Positions 18,653 through 21,242 of a DNA stretch of 21,242 nucleotides are shown here, piece after piece. The stretch is taken from positions 1 through 21,242 of IMG/VR virus record IMGVR_UViG_3300005613_000476. The stretch is one strand, 5' to 3'. Position numbers and translations under genes: made by a program. Under the pieces are notes generated by a model, which worked only from the letters and a program-made list of their open reading frames with translations, was not told the origin of the DNA and did no database searches. Within the stretch, counting starts at the first letter, position 1; each line of letters opens with the position of its first letter. This DNA is from a virus.

Positions 18653-18877
18653 ATGTCTGATTTACAACACACTATCGAAGAACACGCGGGTGCTGCTGTT
18701 GAAGAAGCAGTCAATGATTATGATTTTGATCCCATCATTGAAGAAGCTATTCACAATTACTTAAATGACAACCCGGATGTTGTTCGATCAGCTGTAAGAG
18801 ACGCTCTGTCTACACTATCTTTAAATGATAGACAGGCTATCAAAGATCTGGTTGAATTATTAAACCAAGAAGAATAA
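18653..18877 (+). CDS. Early acidic helical protein, 74 residues
   Basis: The start ATG at 18653 is chosen over 18647 because it restores the usual 8-base distance from AAAGGA; the earlier ATG would sit only 2 bases from it. The protein (MSDLQHTIEEHAGAAVEEAV...) is strongly acidic and helical, with repeated Glu/Asp and Ala-Val helices and a C-terminal TLSLNDRQAIKDLVELLNQEE. Such small acidic proteins can mimic DNA or bind basic host proteins; that is speculation. No family recognised. It has its own operator-controlled promoter and is followed by a GC hairpin overlapping the next promoter. Confidence 0.7.
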   Translation: MSDLQHTIEEHAGAAVEEAVNDYDFDPIIEEAIHNYLNDNPDVVRSAVRDALSTLSLNDRQAIKDLVELLNQEE

Positions 18878-18883
18878 TTTATC

Positions 18884-18908
18884 TGGGAGGGCCTTGACGG
18901 CCCTCCCA
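18884..18908 (+). promoter_or_regulatory. 10-bp GC hairpin whose loop is the next -35
   Basis: TGGGAGGGCC-TTGAC-GGCCCTCCCA forms a perfect stem 7 bases after the preceding stop codon. Its loop holds most of the TTGACG -35 of the next promoter. No T-run follows. It may terminate weakly or protect the transcript end, and binding at this dyad could control the promoter. Confidence 0.6.
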
Positions 18909-18922
18909 TAAAATACTATAAT
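18894..18922 (+). promoter_or_regulatory. Consensus-like promoter with CCCATAAAAT box
   Basis: TTGACG (18894-18899), a 17-base spacer and TATAAT (18917-18922). The spacer carries CCCATAAAATACTATA, nearly identical to the promoter at 19454 (CCCATAAAATGCTATA), and TCCCATAAA is the reverse complement of the TTTATGGGA box. The AGAAAGG leader begins 6 bases after the -10. Confidence 0.75.
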
Positions 18923-18941
18923 AAAAGTAGAAAGGATAAAC

Positions 18942-19223
18942 ATGGAAAAAGAAAATCTAAAAAAGAACAGCTGGTACCAGATCGACAATGGCCTGGGACC
19001 TATCAGAGCTAAGCTGCTCGAGTCGCCAAGGCAGGGCAGGGGCTGGAAGACAGCACTGTTGATGGACGTTAAAGGATCTGATCGTGGATTCTTTGATGAG
19101 ATTGGCAGCGTCTACCTGGACGACATCCAAAGGCCTTTGAGCTCTGAAGAGATTAGCAATCTAGATCTCTTCCTGTTAACTTTAAAAGCTTTAAAATTTG
19201 ATAGGGTGGGACATGAAATTTGA
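18942..19223 (+). CDS. Early hypothetical protein, 93 residues
   Basis: A 93-residue protein (MEKENLKKNSWYQIDNGLGPIRAKLLESPRQGRGWKTALLMD...) with mixed charge and an apparent small beta-barrel-like first half: WYQI, RAKLL, TALLMDVKG, FFDEIGSVYLDDIQRP. That pattern is compatible with an SH3-like fold, but no homology is claimed. The second half is an acidic helix. It has the AGAAAGGATAAAC leader and its own promoter. Its C-terminus overlaps the next gene start by 11 bases. Codons are more GC-rich than in the genes to its left. Confidence 0.68.
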   Translation: MEKENLKKNSWYQIDNGLGPIRAKLLESPRQGRGWKTALLMDVKGSDRGFFDEIGSVYLDDIQRPLSSEEISNLDLFLLTLKALKFDRVGHEI

Positions 19224-19434
19224 AATAGTTAATCACGGAACGCTGGTCGGGTTCACCCCGGCCAGCGAAGACGCGCAGCAATGGTGGGACGAGCACGTCC
19301 AATGGTGCCCGATGATGGGCGATCAGTATCTGGTCGAATCGCGATACGCGGGCCCGATTCTGGAGGGTATAAAAGCGGCAAGCGACAAGCAACAGGCGGC
19401 CCCCTCCCTGGGTGGGGAAAAATTTGAACGCTAA
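19213..19434 (+). CDS. Conserved small protein with repeat-derived C-terminus, 73 residues
   Basis: The start at ATG 19213 has AGGGTGGG just upstream. The first 57 residues (MKFEIVNHGTLVGFTPASED..., then WWDEHVQWCPMMGDQYLVESRYAGPILEGIKAA) resemble a small conserved protein I recall from phages and plasmids (MKF-IVNHG-xVxFTP...WWDE...VExRYAxxIxxGI). The remainder, SDKQQAAPSLGGEKFER, is translated from heptad repeats and a family A palindrome, so a repeat has replaced or extended the original 3' end. It overlaps the preceding gene by 11 bases. Confidence 0.72.
   Translation: MKFEIVNHGTLVGFTPASEDAQQWWDEHVQWCPMMGDQYLVESRYAGPILEGIKAASDKQQAAPSLGGEKFER
19374..19417. repeat. Heptad tract plus family A palindrome inside a gene 3' end
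   Basis: Units AGCGGCA, AGCGACA, AGCAACA and GGCGGCC (19374-19401) run straight into CCCCTCCCTGGGTGGGG (19401-19417) and AAAAATTTG. This is the same order as at 18433-18517 and 20453-20480, but here it lies within coding sequence. Confidence 0.8.
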
Positions 19435-19437
19435 ACA

Positions 19438-19482
19438 TGCGACAATATGCGCAGTTAAGCTCATCCCATAAAATGCTATATT
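19438..19482 (+). promoter_or_regulatory. Degenerate family B site plus promoter
   Basis: TGCGACA-ATA-TGCGCA (19438-19453) is an imperfect operator. It abuts the -35 GTTAAG (19454-19459), which is 17 bases from the -10 TATATT (19477-19482). The spacer holds TCCCATAAAATGC. This matches the layout at 18584-18629. The AGAAAGG leader begins 11 bases after the -10. Confidence 0.65.
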
Positions 19483-19507
19483 TAATTATCTGTAGAAAGG
19501 ATAAAAG

Positions 19508-19690
19508 ATGAAAACTTTAAAAGTAAAAATAAAAAATGTTTATGGTAAAGAACTGGTTTACCCAGTCTGTCAAGATGCGAAAATTTTCGCTCAGCTCTCC
19601 GGCGCCTTAACGCTCAGTGATGGGGCCCGCCAGCTCATTAAATCTTTAGGGTACAAGCTGGAACAAGTGATAGAAGAGAAAACGCTATGA
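19508..19690 (+). CDS. Conserved small phage/plasmid protein, 60 residues
   Basis: A 60-residue protein, MKTLKVKIKNVYGKELVYPVCQDAKIFAQLSGALTLSDG..., ending in LIKSLGYKLEQVIEEK. The pattern 'NVYGxxxxYPxCxxAxxFAxLxGxxTLxxxxxxxIxxLG' is one I recall as a small conserved protein of unknown function in phages and plasmids. The AGAAAGGATAAAAG leader precedes the ATG. Its stop overlaps the start of the GP88-like gene by 4 bases (ATGA), so the two are translated together and may act together. Confidence 0.75.
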   Translation: MKTLKVKIKNVYGKELVYPVCQDAKIFAQLSGALTLSDGARQLIKSLGYKLEQVIEEKTL

Positions 19691-20295
19691 ACAAAAAAGA
19701 AGCTAATCAAATAACCGGAGGGCTATCGAAGCCCTCCAAGATGCCCGGATATGCCTATAATATACCCGCGACGCGCTGCAAGGTAGGCGCCAAGCTGGCT
19801 AAGGTTCCGGGTTCTGTTTGTCATGGCTGCTATGCCCTGAAAGGCAGGTATCGATTCCGCAACGTGAAAGAAGCATTGGAGCGCAGGTATCAGGCAGCAA
19901 TGAATAATAAACAATGGGTTTTCGGGATGGTTTATTTAATAAATACATCCAAGAAAAAAGAGTTTCGCTGGCACGACTCCGGGGACATCCAGTCCGCGGA
20001 CCACTTACAGCGGATCTTCCAGGTTTGCGAATTGACACCAGAAGTTAAACACTGGCTGCCGACTCGTGAGGCTGGTATCCTTTCTACAATCAAGCCGGAG
20101 GCAGTGCCGTCTAATTTAATTATTAGATTGTCAGCAACCAAGGTAGACGGACCCGCTCCGAAAAGCTGGGCCTGGACATCAACAGTTGTTACCTCCGGCG
20201 CATCGTGCCCCGCTCCACAGCAGGGCAACGAGTGCAAAGATTGTAGACAATGCTGGGACAAGAAAGTTAAAAACGTATCCTATGGCAAACACTGA
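19687..20295 (+). CDS. GP88-like cysteine-rich phage protein
   Basis: A 202-residue protein with eight cysteines (31, 45, 48, 114, 174, 183, 186, 189). Motifs are GSVCHGCYALKGRY (43-55), WHDSGDIQS (95-103), TPEVKHWLPTRE (117-128) and the C-terminal CPAPQQGNECKDCRQCW (174-190). The order C-x2-C, WHxSGD, HWLPTRE, C-x8-C-x2-C-x2-C resembles the family I recall as phage gene product 88 (GP88), whose biochemical role is not known to me. The cysteine set could hold Fe-S or zinc. It is 4 bases overlapped with the 60-residue upstream gene, and its codons are GC-richer than the left early genes. Radical chemistry is possible but unshown. Confidence 0.72.
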   Translation: MNKKEANQITGGLSKPSKMPGYAYNIPATRCKVGAKLAKVPGSVCHGCYALKGRYRFRNVKEALERRYQAAMNNKQWVFGMVYLINTSKKKEFRWHDSGDIQSADHLQRIFQVCELTPEVKHWLPTREAGILSTIKPEAVPSNLIIRLSATKVDGPAPKSWAWTSTVVTSGASCPAPQQGNECKDCRQCWDKKVKNVSYGKH

Positions 20296-20452
20296 TCAAA
20301 GACTCACACCAATGACAAAGATCCTGGCGGACCTCCGCCGGGATTTCTTGGCCCACGAGCCGGGGACCGAGGCCCAGGCAACAAGCTACAAGCTTTACGA
20401 AAAACATTTAAAGCTCCAAGCAACAGGCGTCATGTATGTACCAAAATTTTAG
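20282..20452 (+). CDS. Small hypothetical protein with repeat-derived C-terminus, 56 residues
   Basis: The frame MANTDQRLTPMTKILADLRR continues DFLAHEPGTE and then a tail QATSYKLYEKHLKLQATG translated from in-phase heptad DNA repeats (20377-20432). The start at 20282 overlaps the GP88-like gene by 14 bases; an inner ATG at 20312 is also possible, and neither has a clear ribosome-binding site. The first 30 residues look like a real helix-rich domain. As at 19213, the 3' end is overwritten by family C repeats. Real gene likely, exact start uncertain. Confidence 0.5.
   Translation: MANTDQRLTPMTKILADLRRDFLAHEPGTEAQATSYKLYEKHLKLQATGVMYVPKF
20377..20432. repeat. Eight in-register heptad repeats (family C)
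   Basis: Units of seven bases fit one register across 56 bases: GGCAACA, AGCTACA, AGCTTTA, two decayed units, AGCTCCA, AGCAACA and GGCGTCA. The register is kept through the decayed centre, which argues for an old tandem array rather than chance. Confidence 0.65.
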
Positions 20453-20510
20453 GCAACAGGTCCCCCTCCCTAGGGTGGGGAAAAATTTATACTACCCACC
20501 CAGGGTGGGG
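20453..20510. repeat. Heptads followed by two family A palindromes
   Basis: GGCAACAGG leads into CCCCTCCCTAGGGTGGGG (20463-20480, with one inserted A), then AAAAATTTATACTA, then CCCACCCAGGGTGGGG (20495-20510), then AAAAATC. The 3' copy is a perfect palindrome CCCACCC-A-GGGTGGG. The order repeats that of 18433-18530. Confidence 0.85.
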
Positions 20511-20529
20511 AAAAATCTAGGTGGTCAAA

Positions 20530-20580
20530 AATGTCGCACCTAGAAAATAATAATATCTTTATGGGATTTTCTGGTATAGA
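20530..20580 (+). promoter_or_regulatory. Half operator and promoter giving a near-leaderless transcript
   Basis: TGTCGCACCT (20532-20541) is one half of the family B site. The extended -10 TGG-TATAGA (20575-20580) has spacer TTTATGGGATTTTCTGG and a poor -35 (AATATC). With a start 6-8 bases after the -10, transcription would begin at about 20587, at or just before the ATG at 20589, and no AGAAAGG leader is present. Confidence 0.6.
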
Positions 20581-20588
20581 GTCTACCT

Positions 20589-20996
20589 ATGACCAAAACA
20601 CCAAAAACGATTGTTCATGTGAACCAACACATGATCAAGTACAACCAGAAACACGGCACGGAGTTTCCGGTTCTCACAGTGAAGCACCGAGGCAAGACCT
20701 ACTACGCTCACCAGGTCATTTATCACGATGGTTGCCAAACCATCTACCAACCAGAGAAGCCGCTGAGCTGCGGAGCTGTCTGCTGGATCGAGACTCACGG
20801 AGACGTGACTCTCTTCGACTGGACCGCGGTCCACAAAGAACCCCACCCGTCCCTCAAGCAGGAGCGCAAGACGCTGCGCCGGCTGGGTTCGCTGTCCTGG
20901 ACGGGCAGCGAGGTGGGAGAGCTGGTCAAGAATGCCGACCCGCGGTTCGATACCGAACTTCGTCAAACCATCGATCATTTCGAAGCTGCCCAATAG
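20589..20996 (+). CDS. Conserved phage/plasmid protein, 135 residues, possibly leaderless
   Basis: A 135-residue protein. The first 75 residues (IVHVNQHMIKYNQKHGTEFPVLTVKHRGKTYYAHQVIYHDG..., then PLSCGAVCWIETHGDVTLFD) match a small protein I recall from phages and plasmids (HVNQHxI...N...PVLTVK...YAxxVxI...LSCGAxxWIET). Function unknown. The remaining 60 residues (from about HKEPHPSLKQERKTLRRLG) are not part of that pattern and come from strongly GC-rich DNA, perhaps a later addition. No ribosome-binding site lies before the ATG, and the upstream promoter would place the 5' end at it. The stop lies in the terminator loop. Confidence 0.7.
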   Translation: MTKTPKTIVHVNQHMIKYNQKHGTEFPVLTVKHRGKTYYAHQVIYHDGCQTIYQPEKPLSCGAVCWIETHGDVTLFDWTAVHKEPHPSLKQERKTLRRLGSLSWTGSEVGELVKNADPRFDTELRQTIDHFEAAQ

Positions 20997-21016
20997 GGCA
21001 GCTTAAATTTTTAATT
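20983..21016 (+). terminator. Terminator overlapping the stop codon
   Basis: AAGCTGCCC-AATA-GGGCAGCTT is a perfect 9-bp stem followed by AAATTTTTAATT. The TAG stop codon of the 135-residue gene is in the loop and stem, so the coding end doubles as a terminator. Confidence 0.75.
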
Positions 21017-21242
21017 CCTACAGGCGACAAGCAACGAGCCACAAGCGACAAGCGACAGGCGTCAAGCGACCAGCTCTTCAAAAAATTTTTTCACGTTTTC
21101 CCATCCGGCGACGAGCGGTGGGTGGGTGGGCCCACAGGCGACAAGCTCGCGGATCGCGGACCCCGCATAAAGATTAGGGGACCGTGGACCGGGGGTCTTG
21201 ACTAGGATATAGCTCCCATTCGGATGCTTCGTATGGAACGCG
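21005..21242. other. GC-rich repeat-bearing end of window without a gene
   Basis: I see no supported gene in these 238 bases. They contain a heptad array (21023-21075), a G-run series GG-T-GGG-T-GGG-T-GGG (21117-21130) and several GGACC-type short repeats (about 21150-21195). A gene may start at the ATG near 21234, but too little is visible. Confidence 0.55.
21023..21075. repeat. Seven-unit heptad repeat array (family C)
   Basis: Consecutive 7-bp units GGCGACA, AGCAACG, AGCCACA, AGCGACA, AGCGACA, GGCGTCA and AGCGACC run in one register, the clearest array of this family. The core GCGACA also forms the half-site of family B operators, which may be coincidental. Confidence 0.8.

Noticed and set aside
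19153-20261. Minus-strand frames opposite the right-arm genes
   Set aside because: All are antisense shadows of GC-rich plus-strand genes with recognised families and coupled starts.
16119-20510. Family A palindromes as a CRISPR array
   Set aside because: Spacers are too short, conserved between copies and scattered; no cas genes.
16119-20510. Family A palindromes as intrinsic terminators
   Set aside because: Arms would leave a 1-3 base loop and are followed by A-runs rather than T-runs on the plus strand, with no T-run on the minus strand either.
21117-21130. G-quadruplex candidate GG-T-GGG-T-GGG-T-GGG
   Set aside because: First run has only two G and the surrounding is generally GC-rich; no functional context visible.
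20531-21205. Plus-strand 224-codon frame overlapping the 135-residue gene
   Set aside because: The 135-residue frame has the recognised HVNQH...LSCGA pattern; the long frame is Arg/Pro-rich and runs into the heptad repeats.

Overview
This window looks like part of the genome of a tailed double-stranded DNA bacteriophage, most likely an uncultured marine podovirus-like phage. The evidence is a complete packaging and head module (large terminase, long P22-like portal, scaffold, HK97-fold-type major capsid protein, gp4-like connector) and a set of small conserved phage proteins familiar from marine phage genomes. An alphaproteobacterial host is only an inference. I see no integrase, tRNA, rRNA, CRISPR array or insertion sequence, and no DNA polymerase or lysin in this piece.

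Layout. Positions 1-15988 hold the late region, all on the minus strand and read right to left: terminase, a low-complexity Gly/Pro-rich protein, portal, then about a dozen very small genes including a 3-TM holin and a nine-cysteine mini-protein. After these come a Pro-rich protein, membrane/coiled-coil proteins, a GroES-like co-chaperonin, scaffold, a conserved head protein, a probable decoration protein and the major capsid protein. A strong terminator follows the capsid gene, and a new promoter restarts transcription into four further virion genes and a partial gene at the left edge. Spacing is tight, with many TAATG-type overlaps, so translational coupling is likely.

Positions 15989-16318 are a divergent control region. 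From 16319 to about 21000 all genes run on the plus strand. They are small, mostly unrecognised and probably early. Most have their own short-leader promoter and the same ribosome-binding sequence AGAAAGGATAA. The rightmost genes (about 18940 onward) are visibly more GC-rich and include a GP88-like Cys protein and two small families I recall from other phages or plasmids.

The most striking content is intergenic. A modular cassette recurs in front of plus-strand genes. Its parts are (i) heptad repeats AGCNACA, (ii) a GC-rich palindrome CCCCTCCCTGGGTGGGG followed by AAAAATTTATAC, (iii) a 17-bp palindrome TGCGACA-N3-TGTCGCA that abuts the -35 at three promoters and is centred about 44 bp before the predicted start, (iv) a promoter whose spacer carries TTTATGGGA in either orientation, and (v) the AGAAAGGATAA leader. 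The TTTATGGGA box also occurs twice, 21 bp apart, at the minus-strand promoter behind the capsid gene, so one regulator may link early and late transcription. All assignments come from reading the sequence and recalled family resemblance; no database search was run.
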